NCBI GenBank assembly: GCA_036023115.1
Contig: JAYKKT010000076.1
Coordinates: forward strand, 1,426,001 to 1,490,000
Direction of reading: 5' to 3'
Source: Brasenia schreberi
Lineage: Eukaryota > Streptophyta > Magnoliopsida > Nymphaeales > Cabombaceae
Length of the DNA stretch: 64,000 nucleotides
The translations under genes were made by a program, and so were the position numbers. Positions 45,834-57,245 of the stretch are shown here, piece by piece. Each line of letters begins with the position of its first letter. Positions within the stretch are counted from its first letter, which is position 1. A model generated the notes under the pieces. It was not told where the DNA came from, did no database searches, and saw only the letters and a program-made list of their open reading frames with translations.

Positions 45834-46300
45834 TTTCTTCCTCCGTTTTAGCCTCTCCCTTCAGTTATTCTTTTGTTATTAGAAAGAGGCCGAGGTCTAC
45901 CTCTGCAACTCAAACTAGTGCAGCCACCTCTCAAAAGAGAGAGAGAGAGAGAGAGAGAGCTTCGTTGCTTTCTTTTGAAGGTAGGGGACACGCTTTATCT
46001 TCACCGTGCTTAAAGAAGAGCGCCGAACCGGCTGAAAAGCGAAGGTAAATTTACACCATCCTACTTTGACCAAATCACGCGCACGTTCCGCATGGTTCAA
46101 CATGGGGCTTTGGGTGTAATGGGATGAAACGGAGCCGGATCCAAATAATGCCCAATTAAAACTGTACAATTTTATCCACTTAGATTTCGAACAGTTGAAA
46201 ACAAAATCAGATAGTGAATTCAAATCACAATAGCCACAGGTTTTTCTTTCTGTGTATTCAGATTCAAACTGATGCGAAAACGGGAAACAGAACTTTTGGG
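45834..46300 (-). other. 5' flank of the RSS3-like pseudogene
   Basis: Upstream on the minus strand is a GA/CT microsatellite (45937-45960) and no clear TATA box. A reading frame at 45915-46223 contains no recognisable motif. This may be the former leader and promoter. Confidence 0.4.
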
Positions 46301-48454
46301 TCAGAATTTATCCAGACTTGTTTACATTCAGGTTGGATTTGGATTTGAATGAGAGAAATAAGTTGACATGTAGAGAATACCCCACAAATTTAGAGCATCG
46401 TGTTCCAAATTGCCTGTACTGGAAACGAAAGGAAGCACCATGAGCCGACCACCAATGCCTAGTCTTCACGGGTGCCCCAAGGAAGTTGTAGTGCGAGTCT
46501 AGCAGGAGGCCTCAGCTCTCTCTTATAGACAGCGAATGAACAAAAAGCTAATTGGTCCTTCTTGTTGTTGGAAAGAGAGAGAGTGCTTGATTGTTCTATG
46601 GGCTCTTTGCATATATCCCTCTCCTCCTCTCTAAGTATGTCAAAATTGACAGCCTTCTAGCAAGGAGAAAGATGAAGAAAGTTGATTCTCTATGTATCTG
46701 TACACCAAAACATACTGCATGCAGGATACTCAGAACTAAAACGTTGTAAATGTGAAGATACCAAGCAAATTATTCACTAGTAACAATAAATTTACATCAA
46801 TCCCACGTTCAAGAGTCATATCAGGCAAACTTACCCTACTTCTAAGGACACAAGGAAAAGAAAATAAAAGAGCTGATGATGTTGTTTTCACCTTGATTGA
46901 TTCAACTACTATTTATAGACTTCTCTCGAGGCAGTAACAGGTGGATCCTTCATTCATTTTCATTCTCATGTTTTCCAATAACTTCTCACTCATTTCATTT
47001 CTATTGACTTTATGGTAGTTTGGTATTTTTCTCAGGGGTCACTAGAAACCTCATGTCCCGAGGTTTCTCTATATTGTGGCCTAAGCTAACTTTCTCATTC
47101 AAGTTCTTGAGGTGCTTATCACGTCTCCTTGATTTTTCGCATCAACACATGTCATCCTTTCACTTTATGTCCGAAGTTGTTGTCAAGGACATGAGTCCTA
47201 CTTCATCAACTCCTAGTTCCAAAGATCCTTTGACAAGTGTGTATCCGTGTGACTTTTGGTATTTATTATTTGATACATTATAAGGATCAAGCCTCTCTAT
47301 ATTCTTTCTTTTGCATTGTCCTCTTATTGGAAATACTCTTAAACAGTTTTCTTCCTTTTTCATGTCCATAGCCTCAGCTCCAATGCTATCCTTCCTCCTA
47401 CTGCCACATTAATAAGTAGTGTTAGAAACTCTATCATTGTCTCTATATTCTACCTTTCTTTTTATGTTTCTGGGTTTTGGTTCAAACAGGACCCGGTGGT
47501 CATGAACCATAACTGAAACCAGGTGGATCTAGGTTCAGTTATGGATTCATGGTTCCTGACGAACTAGCAACAGTGTTTTCGAACTGCCGGTTCTGGTCCT
47601 GCTTTACCCAGAAGCAGCGTTGGCAAAGGTACCCATGATGTTGATTTCACAATCTTTCTTACAAGAATGAAATAAAATAATTGCTAGAAGGTGAAATGAC
47701 CTAGAATCTAAATGAGAGTATACTAGAAAAAAGTGCAAGAAATTGTGTAGGTATTTTAGCCATGATGTTGGTATTTTTCCAACTCTTAGTTGCATAATAT
47801 TTTTTAGTGAGATAAATATCTTCCGGGTTTGATCTTTAAAATCAATGATAGAGATTTAAATAACTTTGTATTTAATGTACATTATGCATAATCTTGTATA
47901 AACATCTCTAGAGTTGATCTTTGAGACCAATGGTAGATATATGAATATGCATTAAATGCAAAATACAAAAGTAGAACGATACTTTTGACTCAAGTATCTA
48001 CTATTGATCTTAAAAATTGAATAATAAGTTTATGCATCAAAAGATATTATGCAGCCAAGACTTACTGTATATATAATTTGTATCATTTCCAAAGAGAAGC
48101 TTTAGCTGACTTCGTTTGGCATAGCAACGGTTGGCTGTCATTACCTTTTCTAGCATCTATTGGTAAAAAATTTCTTGCATTTTAAGAATGGCTGACTATT
48201 CGTAACCCTTATGAGTATTGTGGTGACAACCATATGGAAACCAATTGAAAAATTAAACTTAGACTCAAACTGGGTATAGATAATGAAGTCGACCCACTTC
48301 TAGAACACGTGCCAATTGGTGGAGCACTAGCATCTGGGAGACATGTTGTCCTCATACTTTTGCAGGTGGGACCAGCACCACCACTAAAAGGAAACAAGCG
48401 AGAAGAGGATGGCAACACATTGTTTCCATCACTTCAGATGGCAACATACTGCAC

Positions 48455-48580
48455 CAGAGCGTTAGCTCATCAGGCACGGCTCTCTGACTCCCAAGATGCA
48501 GGTAGGAAGTTCGACTCTCAGGGTGTGTGAGTATGTTAGGCTTCAGCTTCCTGTTGTAACAAAAAAACAAAAAGGAAAAC
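48455..48580 (+). mobile_element. Candidate tRNA-derived SINE
   Basis: TAGCTCATCAGG (48463-48474) fits the RNA polymerase III A box (TRGYNNANNNGG) and GTTCGACTC (48509-48517) fits the B box (GWTCRANNC), 34 bases apart, as in a tRNA head. The intervening CTCTCTGACTCCCAAGA could be an anticodon arm. An A-rich tail (ACAAAAAAACAAAAAGG) follows 30-60 bases later. No target-site duplication is obvious and only one copy is in the window. Confidence 0.5.
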
Positions 48581-49030
48581 AAGAAGAAAGAAAGCTCAGG
48601 TAACCTGCTTTCTAATTCAGGTTGTCTTGACCTAGATAAATTTTAATAAAATGATGTTCAATGACTTGTTTGAATAATAAAATGCTGCCCCATCACTTTG
48701 TAAGGTAGTGGTTTCAAAAAACTCTTTTTTCAGTCATACCCATGCAGTGATAATATGCAGGCCCTTGAACTCGAATTCTTCGAGTCAAAGTTTTTTTTTG
48801 GAGTTGATCCTAGTCAGGATATTCAGGGCTCTCAGTGCATAAGGAAAAACAACCATCACATCACATATTTTCAAAAAAAAAGAAAGAGATTCTTTTTCTT
48901 GCCATTTAGTGCTTTCTCTTTATAAAAGGTGGTTCCTCCAAGTTGCCGGTAGAAAGGAACGACACTGGCATAGTCGGATTGAATCCTACATAAACCCTAG
49001 ATGGGAAAGAAGAATGGGTCCCATGGTAGC

Positions 49031-49207
49031 GCCTTCAATAGCATCCTATTAGTCACCATATCTCACGACAAGCCAACCCTTGTTTTGAATCAAATTCTTG
49101 TTACCTTCCATACAACTGATTTCGCCTTCAATAGCATCCTATTAGTCACCATATCTCACGACAAGCCAACCCTTGTATTGAATCAAAGGCTTATTACCTC
49201 CCATAAT
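49031..49207. repeat. 93 bp tandem duplication
   Basis: GCCTTCAATAGCATCCTATT begins at 49031 and 49124, followed in both by AGTCACCATATCTCACGACA and AGCCAACCCTTGT. The second unit is slightly diverged at its end. Confidence 0.9.
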
Positions 49208-50404
49208 TAAGAAAGGTGCATTTGATTTGTTATCATATCTATGCATTTAAAAAAAAAATCATGTCATTAAGAAGCTTTTTTTTAAATACATCCATGTAGT
49301 GCTAACAGACTTTTAATTGCTTCATCTTGTCCTATGGATCATATCTCATCCAATGTGTCGATTTTGTACTCTGGAATGCTCTATCATTACTTGTATGAAT
49401 TATTTTTTCCATGAATCGTCTAAATAAATTTTGCGTATGCATGAGCCTGAATGCATAAATATATGCATCAACCTGTTTCCGAGCAAATTTTCCATTCACA
49501 TTTGAAACATCAACTAATCAAATAAATAATAGATGACAACCTAAGTACATGAACTAGCACCAATACGCGGATCTATATCACCCAAAGTTTGAAGAATTAA
49601 CACAAAAAGTAAAAACGTGGCGGTGTGGCTGAATCAATGAGTTATAAAAGAGGGTCTGCCCACCTTAATTAAAATGTTTTGCACGTGAAGGAAAAAAGTT
49701 TATCGATCCACCATTGCTCATTCACTTGATCAATTGGCATCTTAATGAGATGACACATGGAATGCATTTTGATGCTATATCAACATTGCTTGGGCCGCTT
49801 GATCCTCGTTGTCTAAGCGCTTTACACATTAGAGCATCCAATATCAAGTGAAGCTTCTGAGATGTTGTGAGCAACTCCGCGTTGAAACCAATATGTGGAC
49901 ATTGCTTGTTAAAAGGTCATTTTGTTTTCTTGATTTCATTCAAGAAGTGCTCTAGTCATATGTGGCGGATAAGTAGTGTTAATAATCTCGATGCAATATT
50001 TTCTATCTTTTCATGTTCCCTCGCTGTACTGCTGGATGATTTTCCAGCCAAAAACACTGAGGAAGGTTCCAACTTCTTTCTTCTTGTCGAAAGTCAAGCT
50101 GTGGTTAGATTGTGCAGCGATCAACGGTGAAGGTGATAAAATACTTTGTCAAACAGTAAAAATGTTTATGTAAGATTATGCATCGAAAGACATTATTAAT
50201 TTAATATTATATGTAGATAAATAGAGAGAGAGAAAAGTTGTGTGAGTGTACGCATATATGTGTACACTAATAGCATGCATATGTGTGTCTTTATACACAG
50301 GTTCTTTTGATTTGTTATCATACTTAAAACTCTTTTTTGTGGAAAAATTGAAAGACAAATAGCCCATAATTATCTTCTTAAGCACCCTAATACTAGGTAT
50401 TGTC

Positions 50405-50545
50405 AGATAAAAGATATATTTGAAAACATCTAGTTTTAACGAAATCTTCAAATATTTTTTTTGAAAAACAATTGAGTCTCATTTCCAATGTTTGTTTGCA
50501 CGGATTACCTGCTTTCACTCCGTGAGTTAGTCTTTACCATTTCAA
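50405..50545 (-). repeat. 3' LTR remnant of E4
   Basis: About 140 bases (ATATTTGAAAACATC, CGAAATCTTCAAATATT, CAATTGAGTCTCATT, GTTTGTTTGCACGG) align with 59945-60090 in the E4 5' LTR. Both edges are truncated, so the polypurine tract and LTR termini are lost. Confidence 0.78.
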
Positions 50546-51400
50546 CCACCGAGATCCCATGAAAGTTGGCTATCCTAAGTGGGATAGCCTCCATGTTCAT
50601 TTCCTTGATGCCTTGGGTTTTTGTAAAAATCATTTTGAAAGGGATACTTTCTTTTTGTTTCTATCAAAAAGAACTTTCATCTCTTATATTTCCCTTCACT
50701 TTGGTTTTAATGCAAAATTACTTGGTAGAGGTTTTTATTGTTGGAAAAACTCAACAACATTTCAAAATTCCATTTTCCACACTACAAGGCCTAATTCTCA
50801 AACAAAATAAGATCCAAATTGGTAGGTTCTATTCCTACTTTTTTCTTTTTCTTTTGGGAGAAGCTGTAGGGGTTTGGGAAAGAAGTTACCGGGTCCCTTC
50901 TGAAGCGCCTGTGGTATAAGGCCAAGAAATTTTTGATGGAAAATTGTTATTTTTTTGAGCTTTGGCTTTTTCTTTTTCTTTTCTTTCAAAGAGAACCTCT
51001 ATATTGGAGGTTTTTTGTTTTTTCCTTTTCCTTTTTAGGAAGACCTCTATATTGGAGGTTTATTTTCTTTTATTTTCTTTTCTTCTATTTTGACTTTTTG
51101 TGAATTTCTTTTTTGGAGAGAATGAAGTGGGGAAACAACTTGTCCTTCTAGATACTCGATCTAATCAAGTATGCCCTATTTCATAATAGCACATACAATT
51201 TAAAAATATTTTGCTATCTTGAACTAGGCCCTATCTTGTACCAGAAGGATTTTTGAAATGTCATTAATCGATTTTGAAAACACTCCACTTTTCATAGAGC
51301 ATCAATCCCTAGTTAAGAGGCATATATTTGACTTAGTCCCTTCTTCAAGAAATTAAAGATCCATTTTTTTTTTTAAATTATTTCAAACGAATTTGTGATA
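50546..51400 (-). other. 3' UTR of E4
   Basis: Related to the E2 3' UTR. It contains the GCTTCAGAAGGGACC core (50888-50915, minus strand) and two copies of the small hairpin ACCTCTATATTGGAGGT (50995-51011 and 51043-51059) separated by T-rich sequence. No gene is seen. Confidence 0.65.
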
Positions 51401-51550
51401 GACACTAAATATCTTTTTGGGCATTGATAAGGTCTACGAAGTTTCTTTCCTAGGCATCAATTAGCCAATATGTATTATCGATTTTTGTTTTGTTTTGCTC
51501 CCTTTTATGACATGGGGACATTCCCATTTGGGCTGCCACCTTTTTGGGCC
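51401..51550 (-). pseudogene. Integrase C-terminal remnant (E4)
   Basis: Minus-strand sequence aligns with the last 45 codons of the E2 integrase (WQPKWECPHVI for WRAKWDGPYVV, ending near SMPKKIF for NAQYLKKYY), with stops. Upstream of it the element jumps, after about 300 bases of unassigned sequence, to pre-RT linker sequence. About 5 kb of pol is therefore missing. Confidence 0.65.
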
Positions 51551-52702
51551 TCTTTGGGTGAATGATGTGCATGTGATGTATGACATGTAAAAATATATTT
51601 CATATTAGATGATGAAGATACATGCTCTATAAAATGATGAATGTATTAAGTCTTCATGAAAGGTGTTTAGGGAATGCATTCTACATGCCCCTAGTTTGGT
51701 GTAGATGACATGAGCATTCAAACACTATGGTCGACCCTATTGTGGCATGTGATGAATGATATTTAGTGTGATGAATGAATGATTCATACACGCACGATCT
51801 TGCTTTTTGAAATGGCTTAGGAATATGCATGATATGATCCTAGCCTTGATAAAATTTGGGTATAGGTTTGATTCCTATGTTGGTCACCTTCTAAAGAATT
51901 TGAATATTTTTCCAAGTCCAAGACTTTGTTGATTTTGAGGAAGTTCGTGTAAATTAACATCACTCAAATCATCTCTAAGAGAATTGACAATTTTTTTTTG
52001 AAAAATGGTTTTGAATTTTCTCTTTTTCCTTTTGAAATTTTTTTTATTTTTGCTTTTTTCTTTTTCAGTTTTTTTTGGATTTTGGGAATAACCTATACAA
52101 TATAATACAAAACCTGAAGTTAGATTTATATCCAAGGAGGGTCTAGGGTTTGAGTGCATGAAGGATGCGCACCCAGGGTGTGGTATGGTTCATATTTTTA
52201 GGATAGAGCCTAGGTGCAACCCAATGTTCCCCTAGGAGTGGATGATGTACGTAGGTTTTGTTAAAACCGATTTTGGAATTTGTACACGGTTTTGAAAACC
52301 AAAATTTTTGAGACTTTTAACTTTTTCAATTTTTTAGATTTTTCCAAACAAATGCTAGAAGGACAAACATAAAAGACTTTCTTTTTGGAATCTTCATATT
52401 TTTCCAATGTTTTTGGGTTTTGAAAATTTTCTAGATTTTTTTTGTTTTTCCAAATATATACTTTTTTTTGGATTTTTTTCTAAAAAGGGTCTTCTATCAA
52501 ACCTACAAAGAAAACACCATGAATTAGACTCTAAACAAGAGGTCAAAATCATAGGTTTTGGTTTTAGTGGGTTCTAGGGCACCCTTGACTCAATTGGTCT
52601 TAGGTGGTGGCTTAGGGGGTATGGATGGGGCGTATCCGAATCCATGTCAATTTAAGTTTGGTAGAGGCAAGATAGGTTCTAACCTACCTTGATTCTTGGC
52701 TC
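51551..52702 (-). other. Low-complexity internal region of E4
   Basis: No protein supported. 51551-51880 is unassigned and rich in GATGAATGAT/ATGATG. 51884-52700 is T-rich on the plus strand and aligns with 18100-18720 of E2, including the uninterrupted site of the E2 LINE insertion (near 52450). GAGCCTAGGTGCAACCCAAT-type sequence occurs twice (about 52205 and 52960). Confidence 0.55.
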
Positions 52703-53654
52703 CTAGACCCTTATCATGTTCAACATCATATTCCAAGGCTTTTTGAGTTTTGAATTTTTTTTATAAAGAGGATGGCCTTGGAATAATGTGTCATCAACCT
52801 CATAGTTATATACCCGGTTTTGCTTGGGTTTGCCTAGGAGTTTAAAGGTTTGAGTGAGGGAAGGCTTGGGTTTTCCTAAGAAACACACGACCCTAGGAGT
52901 GGATGGCTTGAGAGGTTTTGGCTTGGGCTCTCCCAAGAGATGGACGATTTTGGTATGGACCCTAGGTGCAACCCAATGTGCCCCTAGGGGTGGATGACTT
53001 TTGTTTATTTGGATGCAAAGGGATAACATGTTTAATCCCTCATAACTTGGAGAGTTATGGATTCTAAGGGAAACCATGTTTGATCCCCTAGTGGGTTTGT
53101 GGATGTTGGGAGAAATCATAGCCGTAGGCTTGGGTTTATGATACAAACCTAGGCTCGAAGGAATTCATGATAGGGTTAGGTGTACCTAGGATGTTGATGC
53201 ATGCGTTAGGAGTAACCATGTCTACCATGTTTTGATTTTTATTTTGATCTTGTTTTTCATTTTGAAATTCTTTTTGTTGGTGCGGGACATTCGGTGCACC
53301 TTGAAAATCCACATTCTTTGGCACATCTTGTGTGTTTGTGGGTGCATGAGTGTGATTTGATGTATCAAATGCATATGAATGATTTACCGATCTTAAACTA
53401 AGAAAGGGAGGATCGAGTAGGGAGTTTTGGGGAGAAGGAGTTTCAAACATACCCTTTTCAAGCTTGTCTACCTTCTCATGGTGAGAGCAAGCTTTCTTGC
53501 AAGCGTCCTGAGGTTGCTCTAGCTCATGAATGGCTTCGAGCTCCCATTGCTTTGTGAGGCCTTGGATTTCATCCTCCAAGCCTATGTGTGTGCAACACTC
53601 ATTCTCTTGTGTGTTTTGTGAAGCATGTAAAGTGGTCATGGGAATGGAACCCAT
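52703..53654 (-). pseudogene. Linker-type coding region of E4
   Basis: Two overlapping frames. 53136-53654 has EIQGLTKQWELEAIHELEQP, KKACSHHEKVDKLEKG and an Asn/Gln-rich stretch (KQDQNKNQNM). 52703-53146 has repeated IVHLLGEPKPKP / VVCFLGKPKPSL / KLLGKPKQ units and DDTLFQGHPLYKKNSKLKKP, matching 18627-19085 of E2. The frames meet in a 10-base overlap, so one frameshift joins them. Function unknown; LGKPKP repeats are shared with E2 and so belong to the family. Confidence 0.65.
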
Positions 53655-53666
53655 TGGAGCGAAAGT

Positions 53667-54176
53667 TTATGAAAAATTTGGAGTGACTTGAGTGAAGTGA
53701 TCCTCATGCCCCACTCTGCTTGTGTGCCTAGAAATGTAGATTTCACTTTCAATTTTCAGAATTTCAACCTTTGCAACTTTTTGCTTTTCAAATCTTTTTG
53801 CTTTTTGAAGAATTTTCAAATTTTTTGTTTTTCGAAATAAAGAACTTTTTTGGATTTTCCATGGACAAAGGCGTGTTTGGATGATCAACAAGGTTTGATG
53901 ATTCGATCTCAACACTTGTTGCATTTGTGGCCTCATATCCTTCATTGGATTTTGGGCTCAGTTTGGTTTTCCGGGTATGGTTTTTATCTCTATGTACCCG
54001 AGATGATTTTTCATAAGAACGATGTGCCTTGGCCTTTTGGCTTAGGGCTTCGATTTCCCTTTCAAGTTTCATTCATTTTTCCCTCAAAGAGGCAAGTTCT
54101 TCATCTTGGGTTTTAGAGGACTTTTTTGTAGTTTTGGAAAACTGATTTGGGAAATATGATAAGGCATTCCTTGACA
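53667..54176 (-). pseudogene. Gag N-terminus of E4
   Basis: Starts near 54176 with MSRNALSYFPNQFSKTTKKS, then an in-frame stop before MKLEREIEALSQKAKAHRSY, a Glu/Lys-rich coiled-coil-like segment. The sequence then changes to Ser/Lys-rich text without capsid. It corresponds to 24610-24879 of E2 (EEKIATLSQEAEA). Its position just inside the primer-binding site fits a gag start. Confidence 0.65.
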
Positions 54177-54302
54177 TGTTTTCAAAAAATCATCCAAACT
54201 TGACATTATTTCAAAATCATCCTGCGCACAAAAATGGATTAAACACAATATTCTTAAAAAAGTGAATTTAGAGAAATCGATACCAAGCTAATCAATCATC
54301 AA

Positions 54303-54332
54303 AGACCTAAGTCCCACCGGGCATGCCAATTC
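54303..54332 (-). promoter_or_regulatory. Putative primer-binding site of E4
   Basis: On the minus strand, TTGGCATGCCCGGTGGGAC follows directly after the LTR. It starts with TGG, as expected for pairing with a tRNA CCA end. I cannot assign the tRNA with confidence. ACTTAGG that follows is also found beside the E2 5' LTR. Confidence 0.6.
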
Positions 54333-54519
54333 TATATATGTGAAAATTTTATTCCAAAGTCTATATAGAGACTTTAATTTCACTTAAACTAGCAAAGTTG
54401 TATTTCTGACTTCGAGTAGCGATTATGGGGAAGCGAGATCTTTTCATCTTAGGCTTTCTTGAACCAGCGCTCAAGAGTCAACCTAGACGCTTTGAGGATT
54501 GATTTAAATAGGGTGTGTG
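54333..54519 (-). repeat. 5' LTR of E4, U5 end
   Basis: Plus-strand TATATATGTGAAAATTTTAT aligns with the E2 LTR edge TGTAGATATGAAAATTTTAC. The left arm of the U5 hairpin is deleted (near 54381). It continues at 58069 beyond the inserted solo LTR. Confidence 0.75.
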
Positions 54520-54600
54520 TGTAGACGTGAATTTTTATTTCAAAACCTATTAAGATTTGAAAAGAAATTCTCGAGCTACGTCATGTGCACAAGCATGCCA

Positions 54601-54620
54601 GTTACTTTACTCAAACTAAC
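54601..54620 (-). other. U5 hairpin (family B, 54520 LTR)
   Basis: On the minus strand GTTAGTTT and AAAGTAAC pair around GAGT with one G-G mismatch. It is the sister of 17476-17495 and is followed by TGGCATGC. Confidence 0.6.
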
Positions 54621-55715
54621 AAAGATTCATTTTCTGACTTTATTAGATGATTGTGGACAAGTGAGTTCTTATCGACATAGGCTTTCTTGAACCGATGCTT
54701 AAGGGTCAGCCTAGACGCTTGCAAAATTATTTGAAATCCATTAAATTTCAAAAAAGCAAAATCCCAACTTAAAAGTTTTAAGAAATCGTGATTTAGTTCT
54801 TGATTTTGGAAAATTTCAGGTTCTGAAAAACAAAAACTGGTTCTGTTTTCAAAGATCTGTTCTCTGATTTTTTAAAAATACTTCTAAGTTTCAAAAAATT
54901 TTGAACATTTTACATAAGGTAGACATGCATGTACAGAATCAGAAGATATTTTTATTTTGGATTTTAATGCTACAGATCATCGTGATTAAATCTAGAATTA
55001 AATATCATTCAAGCACTCGAAACAGATTTGTACCAAAACAACATAGGTTCAGAAAAACTGAGATATTTCAGTACTCAAACCTTCAAATTTTGTGAAATTG
55101 GTCTTTTGGGAAAGGTATGGATGTCAAATTTCCAAATAGACCATTTTCAATCGATTTGATGCAGTATGCACAAAGATATTCAAAAAATAGCAGACATATG
55201 TCACATAAATTTTTGACTTTTCAAAACCTGTTCTGGTTTTTGTAAATCTTTCTAGATTTAATTGACAATGTTTAATAATGTATAAAATCTTGAAAATTTA
55301 CCAAATGTTATGCATTTGTCTAGCTTAGACAAGCCAAATCTCGACTTGATTGGAGCAACATATAATTACAAAGAAATCTGTGATCAGTCGTGTGCAGAGT
55401 GCAGTTTCGAAATTCTAGATTTTCAGTAAAAGTGTGTGGGTTCTAGTTTCAACTTAAATGAACCTGTAGCTTAATGATCAACCTTAATCTGTGGAAGAAA
55501 AGAAGTTTACAATCTTCAATGATGCATGGAGTGGAAAGAATTAAAAGTTAAGCATTGAAGGATCATTTGTTTTCATCAATACATTCACCAAAATATGTAA
55601 ACTTAGCGTGACTTTCCACCTGTTTCATTTACTGTAAGATGAAGGAAGGAGGATAACTTGTGGCGGCTGGCGGTAGAGGCTCTGTAGTAGAGGTTCAGAG
55701 GTGGACCATGACCTC

Positions 55716-55890
55716 ATTCTTCCTTCTTTCCCTCCCTTTCTCTCTCTCCCTTTCTCTCCCTCTCTTTCTCTCCCTCTCTCTTTCTCCCTAGCAGGACTGT
55801 CCACTGTGTTAGGATCTGCAACTGCAGTAAATGATGGATTTTGGGATTCGGTGGCTGATGCTCTGGAACTGTCTTGGCTCCCTTTTTATA
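55716..55890 (-). promoter_or_regulatory. LTR TATA box and GA tract (54520 LTR)
   Basis: TATAAAA at 55884-55890 (minus, GGCCTATAAAAAGGG). About 95 bases downstream begins a 74-base GA-rich tract (plus-strand CTTTCTCTCTCCC at 55716-55789). Confidence 0.7.
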
Positions 55891-57110
55891 GGCCATGGGT
55901 TGCCTATCACCTGCAGCTGTTGATAAGGTAACTTGCCTTATTATGATTGACTATAATAGAGCAAGAGAAGGTTGTCCAAAATCCTCCAAATCCAACTGAT
56001 GTCTATTGTTGTTCCTGCTGAAATCATAATGGTAAGTTGTTGCTGATTCTGGTAGATGATCATGGCCTTCCAAATCCATCAATTGGCTATCTTTTGGTAA
56101 GTAGGTTCAATCAAGAACAAGCTCACCTAAGTGGGTTCGACCATGTGGTAGGTCGGGTCTTAGGTAGAGAAGATAACGACTTGAAACAGACTTGAATCGT
56201 GCTGTCTTGGCTAGGTATTTGGCATGGGCTTGAAATTCATATGATTTAGTTATGTTATAGAGGATTGGTGAACTGGAATTACAGGTAGAAGGTGAGTCTT
56301 AAGTACAACAAGACACATGATAACAGTTCCCTGGTCTTCTACTTGGGAGAATTTGACGTTAAGATGCCATTGTGACAATCATATGACAATAATTAAGTAT
56401 GATCAATATACACTATGACTTGATCTTGAAGATAGAAGCTCAGGTTTGCTTTGAACTTCATGTTTGAAGTCGCCTAGCCATCTGCAATTTTTTGAGCCCA
56501 GCTGGAACTGACGAGAACTTGGCAGCCTTGCCAAATCAGGTGCACCATGTTACCTTATAAGGGTACACCGAATCACAACAAGACCTGTCCACTATGTTGC
56601 CTTAAATTCGGCGAGTGATCTTGCTGGATCAAGCTAAGACCTAAATAGCAAGTGGCTGAGTTTGGTTGCTGTCTAGGCTTGATTAATCCTCCTTTTCAAA
56701 CTTTTGTGGGACTGGCTAAACCAATCTTGATGACCTGCCGACTGAAGTCCAGCTATGGTTCATGTTGAAATCCACAAGGGTTATAAAAGTAAGTACCTTG
56801 GCTTAATCCTATAGTGAATGTTCATCCAAATGAACATGGTAAGTTGTCATTGCTTGTAATTGAAGCCACAGGGGTATGCTTCCTTCCATATTGAACCCAT
56901 CGATCTTGGTAACCCATGATGAAATCATTGCAGTTTTAGTGACTTGGTGACTGGGCTAAATATGGAAAATCACCTTCCTTTTATATTGAAGATGACACGG
57001 CTTGGTGACTTACCAAATTGCATTCCGAAGCCACCAAGTTACGTATTGCTTTCCTTTCTCTCAGATGATAACGACTTTCCCTTCTTGAACGTTGGTCTTG
57101 CTTTCGAATG

Positions 57111-57245
57111 TCAACTTTCCTTCCTTGGGCGCCAACTTTCCTTTTTGGATATCTACTTTCCTTCCTCGAGTGTCGACTTTCCTTTTTGGGTGTCCACTTT
57201 CCTTCTTCAAGCGTCGACTTTCCTTCTCGGATGTCAACTTCTCTT
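57111..57245 (-). repeat. 21 bp minisatellite
   Basis: Plus-strand ACTTTCC(TTC) recurs at 57114, 57135, 57155, 57176, 57196, 57217 and 57237, within units of the form TGTCGACTTTCCTTCCTCGAG. Seven units of about 20-21 bases, in the U3 part of the solo LTR. Confidence 0.85.

Larger units (their letters stand above)
46301..50404. other. Low-repeat region without a supported gene
   Basis: About 4.1 kb in which I recognise no retroelement core. Frames up to 87 codons (for example 47020-47283) have no recognisable domain or splice structure. Contents that stand out are a candidate SINE (48455-48580), a 93 bp duplication (49031-49207) and scattered GA runs. A gene with small exons could be missed by eye. 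Confidence 0.45.

Noticed and set aside
47020..47283. Possible host exon of 87 codons
   Set aside because: No recognisable motif, no paired splice signals or continuation in neighbouring frames; a minus-strand frame overlaps it equally well.
49619..49650. tRNA-like GGTGTGGCTGAATCAATGAG
   Set aside because: Resembles an A-box/D-arm, but no B box or cloverleaf follows at a suitable distance.
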